From: Streptomyces sp. NRRL F-5122
Lineage (GTDB): Bacteria; Actinomycetota; Actinomycetes; Streptomycetales; Streptomycetaceae
Direction: 5' to 3'
Length of the DNA stretch: 64,000 bases
Assembly: GCF_001507435.1 (NCBI RefSeq)
Contig: NZ_LMWH01000243.1
Span: 62,001-126,000 of the forward strand
The position numbers and the translations under genes are program-made. Shown piece after piece: positions 50,958 to 58,491 of this stretch. How positions within the stretch are numbered: the stretch's first letter is position 1; each line of letters opens with the position of its first letter. Under the pieces are notes generated by a model. That model did no database searches. It saw only the letters and a program-made list of their open reading frames with translations, and was not told where the DNA came from.

Positions 50958-51162
50958 CCGCTACCTCACTGTGGCGCAGGTGGCCGAACTTCTCGGCACC
51001 ACGGAACGCTTCCCGCGTCGTCTGATCGCCGAGCGACGCATCACGTTCGTCAAGGTCGGCCGTCATGTCCGCATCCCGGAGCGTGAGCTGAGCGCGTTCA
51101 TCGACGCCAACACAGTGCAGCCGATCAGCCACCGGCGAGGCTCGCTGCGGAGGGTTGCCTGA
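50950..51162 (+). CDS. xis: Excisionase (MerR-like helix-turn-helix)
   Basis: This 70-residue protein has the DUF/HTH_17 excisionase fold: YLTVAQVAELLGTTERFPRR then LIAERRITFVKVGRHVRIPE. It bends DNA at the att sites and directs the integrase to excise the element. It starts at ATG 50950, inside the end of repSA, and its stop overlaps the integrase ATG, so repSA, xis and int are one coupled block. Confidence 0.9.
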   Translation: MADRYLTVAQVAELLGTTERFPRRLIAERRITFVKVGRHVRIPERELSAFIDANTVQPISHRRGSLRRVA

Positions 51163-52295
51163 TGGCCAACAAGAAGGGGCAGCGCAGAAGCTTCGGATCG
51201 GTCCGACAGCTCAAGTCCGGTCGCTGGCAGGTCCGCTACCGCGATCCCGAGACGGGGCTACTTCGTCCGGCCGAGAAGACTTATCCGACCAAGAGCGACG
51301 CCCAAGTCGCCCTTGCCCAGATCGAGGCCGACATCACGCGCGGCCAGTGGTCGGACCCGGACGCCGGGGCGGTCAACTTCGCGGAGTACGCCACGGCATG
51401 GCTGCGGGACCGGAAGCTCGCCGATCGCACCCGTGAGCGGTCTGAGTCCGTGATGCGGCTGCACATCCTGCCCACCTTCGGTGCCGGGACCATGGCGGAC
51501 GTGACGACGGCTCGTGTGCGTAGCTGGCGGGGGAAACTCCTCGCGGCCGGCATCGGCGAGCCGACGGTGGTCAAGGCGTATCAACTGCTGCGGGCCCTGA
51601 TGAACACGGCCGTGGACGACGAACTGATCCGGCGCAACCCGTGCCGTATCAAGGGCGCCGATCGCTACGACGTGCCCGAGCGGCCGGTCCTGTCGGCTGT
51701 CGAGGTCTTCGCCGTCGCCGACTCCATCGCGCCGCGCTACCGGCTGCTCGTCCTCCTGGCCGCGTTCACCACTCTGCGGTTCGGCGAACTGGCCGCCCTC
51801 CGCCGTCGGGACGTCGACTTGGAGAGGCTGACCGTCAGCGTCCGTCGGTCTCAAACCGAGTTGCAGGACGGCCGTCTCTTCGACAAAGCGCCGAAGTCCG
51901 CCGCCGGCGTTCGTGCCGTCTCGTTCCCCGCCGAGCTGCTCGACGACGTGACACGCCACCTGGATCAGTTCGCCGCGTCTGGCCGCGACGGGCATGTCTT
52001 CGTCGGTCCGCAGGGCGGCCAGCTCCGGCGGAGCAACTTCCGTGACGACTGGGTGTCGGCCAGGAAGGCCGCGGGGGTCACGTCGGAACTCCACTTTCAC
52101 GATCTCCGCCACACCGGCAACACGCTGGCCTCGACTGCCGGTGCCAGCACCCGTGAGCTGATGACCCGCATGGGCCACAGCAGCTCGCGCGCCGCGCTGA
52201 TCTACCAGCACATGACCAGCGACCGTGATCGGGCCATCGCTGATCGGCTCGGAGCGATGATCCGTGAGGGTGGGGGAGAGGCCGTCTCGGACTAG
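51162..52295 (+). CDS. int: Tyrosine site-specific integrase of the AICE
   Basis: This 377-residue integrase recombines attP with the tRNA-Arg(CCT) attB. The N-terminal arm-binding region (residues 1-65), the core-binding helical domain (72-160) and the catalytic domain are all complete. Catalytic residues are Arg206 (TTLRFGEL), His313 and Arg316 (HDLRHTGN), His339 (GHSSSRAAL) and Tyr348 (LIYQH). It ends 105 bp before the tRNA, with arm repeats and a hairpin between. Remnants of very similar integrases lie at att2 and, more distantly, att1. Confidence 0.95.
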   Translation: MANKKGQRRSFGSVRQLKSGRWQVRYRDPETGLLRPAEKTYPTKSDAQVALAQIEADITRGQWSDPDAGAVNFAEYATAWLRDRKLADRTRERSESVMRLHILPTFGAGTMADVTTARVRSWRGKLLAAGIGEPTVVKAYQLLRALMNTAVDDELIRRNPCRIKGADRYDVPERPVLSAVEVFAVADSIAPRYRLLVLLAAFTTLRFGELAALRRRDVDLERLTVSVRRSQTELQDGRLFDKAPKSAAGVRAVSFPAELLDDVTRHLDQFAASGRDGHVFVGPQGGQLRRSNFRDDWVSARKAAGVTSELHFHDLRHTGNTLASTAGASTRELMTRMGHSSSRAALIYQHMTSDRDRAIADRLGAMIREGGGEAVSD

Positions 52296-52321
52296 AGGAT
52301 CCGGCCTCCACACAGCCGTAG

Positions 52322-52339
52322 TGGCACGCGTGTGGCACG
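52322..52339. promoter_or_regulatory. AICE arm-type repeats, right end
   Basis: TGGCACG at 52322-52328 and 52333-52339, spacing 11 bp, matching the left-end pair at 37612 and 37623. One copy with a weaker partner also lies at 16038, beside the integrase remnant at att2. Confidence 0.6.
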
Positions 52340-52354
52340 ACCCCGAACGCGATG

Positions 52355-52394
52355 AAGGGCCAGCCTGGGAGGAAACCCTCCTGAGCTGGCCCTT
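52355..52394 (+). terminator. Integrase terminator hairpin
   Basis: AAGGGCCAGC (52355-52364) pairs with GCTGGCCCTT (52385-52394), extended inside by GGAGG/CCTCC. It ends 6 bp before the tRNA 3' end and also separates the convergent int and tRNA transcripts. Confidence 0.8.
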
Positions 52395-52400
52395 TCTCTG

Positions 52401-52473
52401 TGCCCCCGGCAGGATTCGAACCTGCGACACCCGCTTTAGGAGAGCGGTGCTCTATCCCCTGAGCTACGAAGGC
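52401..52473 (-). tRNA. tRNA-Arg (anticodon CCT)
   Basis: Read on the minus strand the 73 nt fold into a cloverleaf: acceptor GCCTTCG pairs with CGGGGGC, the D-stem is GCTC/GAGC, the anticodon loop is CTCCTAA giving CCT, and the T-arm is GCAGG-TTCGAAT-CCTGC. CCA is not encoded. It is the attB target for the stacked elements: integration at its 3' half restores an intact gene. The other four copies in the window hold only that 3' half. Confidence 0.95.
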
Positions 52474-52957
52474 TAAAGCGCGGCCTGGGTGGAATCCTGC
52501 CCGTCGCTCGGTGTACGGGTCGCGGTCAGGTTTTCCGGGCAAGCCTTGAACGACCTGGGGAGGGCTGCTGCGGTGAGGAGCGCGGGGAGCCGCGTGACAC
52601 GCCGCAGCGCCCTGCCGGGGCGCTCGTTGCACAGCGTACCGGATCAGGGCTCTGGCGGGCGCTGGTGTCGGGCAGCCGAGTCGCAGTGCTCGGGCCGTGC
52701 CGGCCGGCGGACCGGCTTCTCCGCGGTGCCTTCGGGCGGCCGCTCGCGTGGTGTGCGGGGACGAAGTCGAGGGCCGGGAGGTGCCGGGCTTCGACGCCGC
52801 GGGGAGTGTTCGGACTCCGGTGATGCCAAGTCGGCCGGCCGACCCGGCACGGGCAGGTGGCCTGCGGCCTCGTCTCAGTACAGGGCCTGCTCGGTCAGGT
52901 GCACCTACATCCACACCCGCACCGGCCCCGAGCTGCGCGCAACAAGACGCCCCGCGG
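52474..52957. other. Gap upstream of the tRNA without a recognisable gene
   Basis: Long overlapping frames exist but none has protein-like sequence or a ribosome-binding site. The tRNA promoter must lie at its left end; I cannot pick out the boxes with confidence. Confidence 0.5.
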
Positions 52958-53455
52958 TCAGCCCCGCGTGGAGCTCGTGCCCTGGGTCGGGGCGTCCTCG
53001 GTCTTGAGCTTGTCTCCCGTGTTGGAGATGAAGATGACCAGCAGTTTCGCCGGCTTGGTCGAGCTTGTGTTCTCCGTGAGTACATGGTGGGCGCCCGGCG
53101 GTTCGACCCAGTACTGGCCCTGGTGGTACTCGTGCGCCTGCTCCCCGGCAAGCCGGCTGCGCACCGTGCCCTCCAGCACATACGCGTAGACGAAGGCCGC
53201 GCCGTGCCGATGCGGCAGGGCGTGTGAACCGGGCGGGAAGTCCACGATCGCCGAGGTGAATGTCTTGCCCTCCACGTTCGTCAGTGGTTGTTCGAGTACG
53301 GGCGTCAGCGTCTCGGTCGGGCGCGGAGAGGCCACGGCGGCGGCCGGCGCCGCCTGGGCTGTGGCCGGGGCACGGTCTGCCGCGGTGGAGCACACGATGG
53401 CCGTGGCCGCTATGCCGGCGGCCAGAACGCCGCCTGTGATCCGCATTCCGATCAT
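52958..53455 (-). CDS. Exported cupin-domain protein
   Basis: This 165-residue protein has a signal peptide (MRITGGVLAAGIAATAIVCS; the first Met is three codons earlier) followed by an Ala/Pro-rich linker. The cupin is compact: PPGSHALPHRHGAAFVYAYV with His82 and His84 as metal ligands, EGTVRSRLAGEQAHEYHQGQ, and the second motif SVEPPGAHH-like (VEPPGAHHVLTE). Small exported cupins may be binding proteins or simple oxygenases; no substrate can be assigned. It ends with a short polar tail. Confidence 0.85.
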   Translation of the reverse strand: MIGMRITGGVLAAGIAATAIVCSTAADRAPATAQAAPAAAVASPRPTETLTPVLEQPLTNVEGKTFTSAIVDFPPGSHALPHRHGAAFVYAYVLEGTVRSRLAGEQAHEYHQGQYWVEPPGAHHVLTENTSSTKPAKLLVIFISNTGDKLKTEDAPTQGTSSTRG

Positions 53456-53503
53456 GATTGCTCTCCTTCTTCTGCTCTCTTCTGTCCTCGTCCGCCCTCT
53501 TCT

Positions 53504-53712
53504 TCAGTCCCTGGCCGAGCGGTCCAGGACGTCTCCCGGTTCCGTGACGACACCCGACAACTCGTGCCCGGGCACGCGCGGTGTCCGGTCGTGGCCGGCG
53601 CGATCGGTCCAGGTCCCCGGCCAGTCCAGCTCTCACCGCGTGAGCCCCGCGTCGTGCACCCGTACGACGACGTCGTTCTCGGCCGCAGGGGGGTGGGGCA
53701 ACGGTCCCGCAC
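53504..53712 (-). pseudogene. Fragment of a zinc-type alcohol dehydrogenase/quinone reductase gene
   Basis: On the minus strand, AAENDVVVRVHDAGLT is followed after a two-base insertion by LDWPGTWTDRAGHDRTPRVP and GHELSGVVTEPGDV. This is the N-terminal part of medium-chain dehydrogenases, around the usual AGL and PGHE motifs. The gene stops shortly afterwards (TGA at 53504) and lacks the NAD-binding domain. It is a clear remnant. Confidence 0.6.
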
Positions 53713-54247
53713 GCGCGGACTCGCACGGGCGGAGTAGCTCCCGCGAACGGCCGTGTGGTGGAGCGTGGTCGGCAAGAAACCGGTACCGGTGACTTCGGTA
53801 TCCGTGAGCACGGCATCGACCGCGGAGTATGTACCGTGCGCTCCCGGCGTTCATGGGATCACGACACCGGCAAGCCCGCAGCTTCAGCGGCACACACACG
53901 TCCGGCGCTCGCGGAACGCGTAACCGCTCCGCGGAAGGTCCGGCAGGGCTCCGGAGCCGTCGTCACCTCGGTGACGCGCCCCGCCCACCGGCCGTCTCGG
54001 CTCGTCGTCCGGGAGAACGCGAACGGGTGATGCCGTGTGCTCGTCGCCCGCCGAGTGCACGGCGGTGCCGCTCGGCACTCGTCGCCGGACCCGGCTCATG
54101 TGCACGCGTGCGTCGTGTGCCGGACGGCAACTCGTCCCGGTCGAGCAGCAACTGACGGCGGGCCCAGGGCTCGACCCCAGGCGGGGTCAGGGATGCGAGG
54201 TGCGGTGATCGCCGGTGCGGCCGTACGGATCGCCGGCAGGAACGTCG
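53713..54247. other. Gap between the dehydrogenase remnant and the IclR gene
   Basis: No coding region or site recognised. Several overlapping frames have Arg-rich, non-protein-like translations. Confidence 0.5.
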
Positions 54248-55915
54248 TCAGATGCTCGGCACCTTCCTGAATCGCCCCGCCACATGCAGGTCCGCCTCGA
54301 TCCGTGCCGCCGTCGCACGCAGTTCCGGCAGCAGCTCGGCCACGCACTCCTCGATCGTGCGACGGCTGCTGTGCATGGCGATGTTCACCGCGGCGACCAC
54401 TTTGCCCCCGCGGTCCCGCACCGGTACCGCGATCGACCGCAGGCCCTCCTCCAACTCCTCGTCGACCAGGGCGTATCCCTCGCGCCGGACGCGGTCGAGC
54501 GCCGCCCTCAGTTCGTCCGGGTCCGTGACCGTGCGCGACGTCAGGGAGGTCACCTCGGGCAGCTTCGGTTCCGTCTGGTCCGCCAGCATCACCCGGCCCA
54601 GTGACGTCGGATACGCCGGCAGCCGGGTGCCGACCGTGAAGTTGACACTCATGATGCGGCTGGGCGCGACCCGGGCCGTGTACTGGATCTCGTCGCCCGC
54701 CAGCACCGCCAACGAGGTCGACTCGAGCACCTGCTCGGACAGGGTCCTCAGATGGGGAGCCGCGATGTCCGGCAGCGTGACCCGGGAAAGGGAGGGGTAG
54801 CCGAGGCCCAGCACGCGCGGGGTGAGCCGGAAGACGCGATCGTGCGCGGTGACGTATCCGAGGTGCTCCAGCGTGATCAGAGCCCGCCGTGCCGTCGCCC
54901 GCGCCAGCCCAGTCGCCTCGGCCACCTCGGTGAGTGTCAGTTCGGCGCGTCCTTCGCCGAAGGACGTGATCACCGTCAGTCCGCGGGCCAGTGACTCCAC
55001 GAACTCCCGTCCGAGCTCCTGCTTGGACGCCCCGGTCCAGGTCGCGAGTCCGGACGGCGCGTCGGGGGCGGCGGGCGGCGCCTCGTGCAGCTCCCGTTCC
55101 ATCGCCGCCACCGCCGAGCGCAGCCGGGGCAGCAGGGTCCCGTGCAGATCGTCCGCGGAGTGACGGCTCGTATGGCTGACCACGCTGACCACACACGCGA
55201 TCCGGCCGTCCGCCTTCCTCACGGGCATGGCGAGCGCCACCAGACCCGGCTCGATCAGCTGGTCGTCCAGGGCCCAGCCCTGCTCGCGGGCCTGCTGGGT
55301 GCGCTCCTCGAAGTCGTCGCCGAGGGCGCTGCCGCCGGACCCGGCCAGTGGGCGGCTGCGTAGCGGCACCGCCGGGAAGCCGCGGTCCTCGGGGTCCGCG
55401 GCCCGCCGCTCGTGCCAGCGCTTCCAGTCCGCCTCGTCCCACTCCGTGGCGAACAGCGGTCCGGGGGCGGTCCGCTCCGCGGGCAGCAGATCACCGATGC
55501 GGAAGCTCAGGGACATCGCGCGGCGGCGGGTCGCCTGGTGGATGAAGCGGATGCCGTCCCGGTCGGCGACGGCAAGCGACACCGATTCGTCGAGTCCGTC
55601 GGCGAGCGCGTCCGCGTGCGGATCCAGCAGTTTCGGCAGCCGCAGCGCGGCAAGGTAGGCATTGCCCAGTTCCATCAGCCGTGGTGCGACGACGGCGTCC
55701 CGGCCGTCGAGTCGTACATAGCCCATGCGGGCCAGCGTCGCCGTGATCCGGTCGACCGTGGACCGGGCGAGCCCACTGGCCCGCTCCAGAGCGCTGAGGC
55801 TGCAGCTGCCGTCCGTGTCGGTGAGCCGCCGCAGCACGGTGAGCCCTCGCATCAGGGGCGTGACGGCCTCGGCGGGGGCGGCCGAGTCCTGGGCGGGCAT
55901 GGCGTTCGGGCGCAT
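54248..55915 (-). CDS. Double-module IclR family regulator
   Basis: This 555-residue protein contains two complete IclR units in tandem. The first has the winged helix SCSLSALERASGLARSTVDR (about 37-75) and an effector domain to about 270. The second has ELTLTEVAEATGLARATARR and an effector domain ending VAAVNIAMHSSRRTIEECVA. IclR proteins such as PcaR-types control aromatic catabolism and are usually 250-270 residues with one unit, so the fused form acts like a covalent dimer. It is monocistronic and its target is unknown; the nearby MFS, LigB and MarR genes are candidates by location only. Confidence 0.9.
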   Translation of the reverse strand: MRPNAMPAQDSAAPAEAVTPLMRGLTVLRRLTDTDGSCSLSALERASGLARSTVDRITATLARMGYVRLDGRDAVVAPRLMELGNAYLAALRLPKLLDPHADALADGLDESVSLAVADRDGIRFIHQATRRRAMSLSFRIGDLLPAERTAPGPLFATEWDEADWKRWHERRAADPEDRGFPAVPLRSRPLAGSGGSALGDDFEERTQQAREQGWALDDQLIEPGLVALAMPVRKADGRIACVVSVVSHTSRHSADDLHGTLLPRLRSAVAAMERELHEAPPAAPDAPSGLATWTGASKQELGREFVESLARGLTVITSFGEGRAELTLTEVAEATGLARATARRALITLEHLGYVTAHDRVFRLTPRVLGLGYPSLSRVTLPDIAAPHLRTLSEQVLESTSLAVLAGDEIQYTARVAPSRIMSVNFTVGTRLPAYPTSLGRVMLADQTEPKLPEVTSLTSRTVTDPDELRAALDRVRREGYALVDEELEEGLRSIAVPVRDRGGKVVAAVNIAMHSSRRTIEECVAELLPELRATAARIEADLHVAGRFRKVPSI

Positions 55916-56002
55916 GAGGTCACGGTAATGCCGGTCAGGCCGCCTGCGCCGGGTAAGCCCGCCCCGTGCGCCGCCCCGGGCCCCGGGATGTCCGGGGATT
56001 GC

Positions 56003-57274
56003 TCACCGGCGTGTCACGCGGACGCGGAAGTTCCCGGAATCGTCACGGTCCAGGACGGTGACCACGATCCCCGTCTTCGGGTCCGTGAAGCTCTGACCGG
56101 GGAGGAAGGTGGCGTCGGACATTTCGGCCTGGACGTTGGGGCTGTGGGTGCAGCCGCCGCTGTCGCGCTGGGCGTCGTGGACCATGATGGGCCCGTTGCC
56201 GGTGTCGACGTTGGCGTCGACGCGGTAGACGAGGATGCCGGGCCGGCACATCGTCGCGTCGTTGCCCGCGCGGGTGCGCAGTTCGAGGGCGTATCCGGCT
56301 CTGGAGCTGATCGGTATGAAGACCAGTTTGCGGCCGCCCGCGAGGCCGAGCGGGGTCAGCGTGTACTCGCTGGTGCCGCGGGTGCTGACACAGCTGACCT
56401 GGGAGTCCGCGAGCCAGCCCAGCTTCCACTTGTGCCAGGCCAGCAGGTCGTTGTCGGCGCCCCAGTCCTCGCTCATGATGTCCCAGTGGCCGACGGCCGC
56501 CCCGCCCTCCTGGGTGTAGAGGTCGGGCAGACCGAAGGTGTGGCTGTTCTCGTGCGGCAGGACCCGGTAGCCGGTCCGGGCGTAGGAGCCCGAGCCGTCG
56601 TCCTGGCGGCTGTAGATGAAGGACGCGTTGGACAGCGGCACGCCGTCGGCTATCGGGGCGTCGGTGTTGCCGGCGAAGGTCACCGACAGGACCGTGTCCA
56701 GGGCCGAGGGGCCCGCGTTCGGCGTCACGAGTACGTTCAGCAGGTCGTAGCGGCGGAAGTCCACCTCGGGGTCGGCGGCTGCCACGATGTCCTGCACCAG
56801 CCGGCGGTAGCCGGGGTCGAAGGGGGCGCCACGCTCCAGGCCGTACGCCGAGAAGGGCTTGGGCATCCGCAGCCAGTGCTGTATCGGGGCCTCGGGACGG
56901 TAGTCGAGCCGGCCGTAGGAGCTGGTCGTGAACCACTTCCGGGTTTGCGGGAAGAACTCCGCGAACCGGTCCATCGCGCTGCCCTGCCCGGGAGCGTCGG
57001 AGAAGTCGACCATCAGGTTCAGGGCGTGGACGGTTCCGGTGGAGCGGACGTACCCGGCGGGGGTCGGGATGCCCTCCGGCATCTGGACGCTGCTGCTGCC
57101 GTGGATCATGCAGGCGCGCAGTGCTCCGCGGGCCGGTGCGATGGGTCCCGGTGTCGTGGAGCCGGTGATGAGATGTCCGGTGCCGGCGGAGGTGGAGACC
57201 GCGAGCGTCAGAACGGCGACCGAGGCCAGCGAGGCGACGCGGCGGGAGCGTATCCGGCGGCGGGACAACTGCAT
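56003..57274 (-). CDS. Secreted M6-family (immune inhibitor A-like) metalloprotease
   Basis: This 423-residue exported zinc protease starts at ATG complement 57272-57274 with GAGGGG eight bases upstream. The signal peptide covers residues 1-32. The active site is HENSH at 241-245 in VLPHENSHTFGLPDLY, followed by the WDIMSEDWG segment that is characteristic of M6 enzymes. The N-terminal propeptide-like part has VHALNLMVDFSDAPGQGSAM. The C-terminal 120 residues are beta-rich. It degrades extracellular proteins; no inhibitor is adjacent. The divergent TetR gene lies 364 bp away with two operators between. Confidence 0.87.
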   Translation of the reverse strand: MQLSRRRIRSRRVASLASVAVLTLAVSTSAGTGHLITGSTTPGPIAPARGALRACMIHGSSSVQMPEGIPTPAGYVRSTGTVHALNLMVDFSDAPGQGSAMDRFAEFFPQTRKWFTTSSYGRLDYRPEAPIQHWLRMPKPFSAYGLERGAPFDPGYRRLVQDIVAAADPEVDFRRYDLLNVLVTPNAGPSALDTVLSVTFAGNTDAPIADGVPLSNASFIYSRQDDGSGSYARTGYRVLPHENSHTFGLPDLYTQEGGAAVGHWDIMSEDWGADNDLLAWHKWKLGWLADSQVSCVSTRGTSEYTLTPLGLAGGRKLVFIPISSRAGYALELRTRAGNDATMCRPGILVYRVDANVDTGNGPIMVHDAQRDSGGCTHSPNVQAEMSDATFLPGQSFTDPKTGIVVTVLDRDDSGNFRVRVTRR

Positions 57275-57547
57275 GCGGTGACCCCTCGCTGCACGGCAGC
57301 CGCCCGTCACCGACTGCACCCTTGCGCTCACCCTGTGCCGAGGGGAGGTCGGGCGCGCGCTGGAGCAGCCCGAACGAGGGTTCAGGGGTGCGGAAGAGGT
57401 GAGGGCGCGACGGCTGTGGGAGGGGCGTGCGAGGGCGTCGGCGGCCCGGCGCGGACGGGCCGGGACGGTGCCCGGGCCGCGGTTCCACCAACCGGGTGAG
57501 GCATGTGTCCCACGTCACAGAAAATCCGGGTCGGGGCGGGAAATAAC

Positions 57548-57604
57548 CGGGGACCGATTCCCCGTTTAGACCTGTGTCCGAGCGAAACGGGGACCCAGTC
57601 CCCG
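57548..57604. promoter_or_regulatory. Pair of TetR-type operators
   Basis: CGGGGA-N5-TCCCCG occurs twice: 57548-57564 and 57588-57604, centre spacing 40 bp. They lie directly before the TetR gene start at 57638 and so are the probable autoregulatory sites; the protease promoter could share them. Confidence 0.75.
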
Positions 57605-57637
57605 GAACGCGCTTCCACTCCACCTGAGGAGTACGCC

Positions 57638-58282
57638 GTGCAGACCGCGCCCCCAGTGCCGCGCCGAGTGACCCGGCCGCGTGCCGATGCTCTGCGCAAC
57701 CGGGAGCGGATCGTCACCGCGGCCCGGGAGATGTTCGTCGAGTTCGGCCCCGAGGTGCCGTTCGACGAGATCGCCCGCAGGGCCGGTGTCGGCAATGCCA
57801 CGGTGTACCGCAACTTCCCCGACCGCGACGCACTCGCCCGCGAGGTCGTCTGTTGGGTCATGGATCGAACGGCCGAGGACGCCGAACGGGCCCTCGCCGA
57901 GAGCGGCGATGCCTTCGAGGCGCTGTCGCACTTCGTGCACGCTGCCGCCGACGAACGGATCAGCGCGCTGTGTCCGATGGCGGCCAGCGCGTTCGACGAG
58001 CACCACCCCGATCTGGAAGCGGCACGTGAACGGGTCGAGCGACTGATCGTCGAGCTCATGGACCGCGCCCGCGCGGCCGGGCAGCTCCGCCCCGACATCG
58101 GCGTCGGGGATCTGATGATCGCCGTCGCACAGCTGAGCAGGCCTCCGGCCGGCACCGGCTGTGTGAGCCTCGACCGCTTCGTCCACCGCCATCTGCAGCT
58201 GTTCCTGGACGGTCTGCGGGCTCCGGCCCGCTCCGAACTGCCGGGTACGGCCGCGACCATGGAGGATCTGCGCCAGTCCTGA
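57638..58282 (+). CDS. TetR family transcriptional regulator
   Basis: This 214-residue repressor starts at GTG 57638 after TGAGGAG; the frame upstream to 57503 covers the operator region. The HTH is LRNRERIVTAAREMFVEFGP, then PFDEIARRAGVGNATVYRNF. The ligand-binding domain ends near LDRFVHRHLQLFLDGLR. It precedes the MFS exporter by 209 bp on the same strand and is the probable regulator of that gene, as usual for TetR-QacA pairs. The two palindromes upstream are candidate operators. Confidence 0.92.
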   Translation: MQTAPPVPRRVTRPRADALRNRERIVTAAREMFVEFGPEVPFDEIARRAGVGNATVYRNFPDRDALAREVVCWVMDRTAEDAERALAESGDAFEALSHFVHAAADERISALCPMAASAFDEHHPDLEAARERVERLIVELMDRARAAGQLRPDIGVGDLMIAVAQLSRPPAGTGCVSLDRFVHRHLQLFLDGLRAPARSELPGTAATMEDLRQS

Positions 58283-58491
58283 GCGACGAGTTCAACGGGC
58301 GCCGCCCGTCCGCACGACACCAGACAGCTGTGACAGACGCCGGACAGCTGTGACATGACAGGCGTCCCAGCCGTCACCGTCGACGGGCCACGCCTTCCCG
58401 CCTTCCTTTCCGCCTGCCCTCCTTCCGCACGATCCCTTTTCGCTCCCGAGTCCTGACTTTTCCGTCACGAAGTCCCGAAGTGGATACCTCC

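Larger units (their letters stand above)
37466..52444. mobile_element. Actinomycete integrative and conjugative element (AICE) in tRNA-Arg(CCT)
   Basis: The element lies between the 44-bp repeat at 37466 and the same sequence in the intact tRNA. A doublet of TGGCACG at 11-bp spacing is present inside each end (37612/37623 and 52322/52333). It carries the full AICE set in order: Nudix protein, KorSA-like GntR regulator, TraB-type translocase, Spd proteins, RepSA-like initiator, excisionase, integrase. The left third is cargo, including the three-gene ABC-3C operon. Length is about 15 kb, within the usual AICE range. Confidence 0.88.

Noticed and set aside
52489..53007. Plus-strand frame right of the tRNA
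   Set aside because: Low-complexity translation without start signal; it overlaps the cupin gene in antisense.
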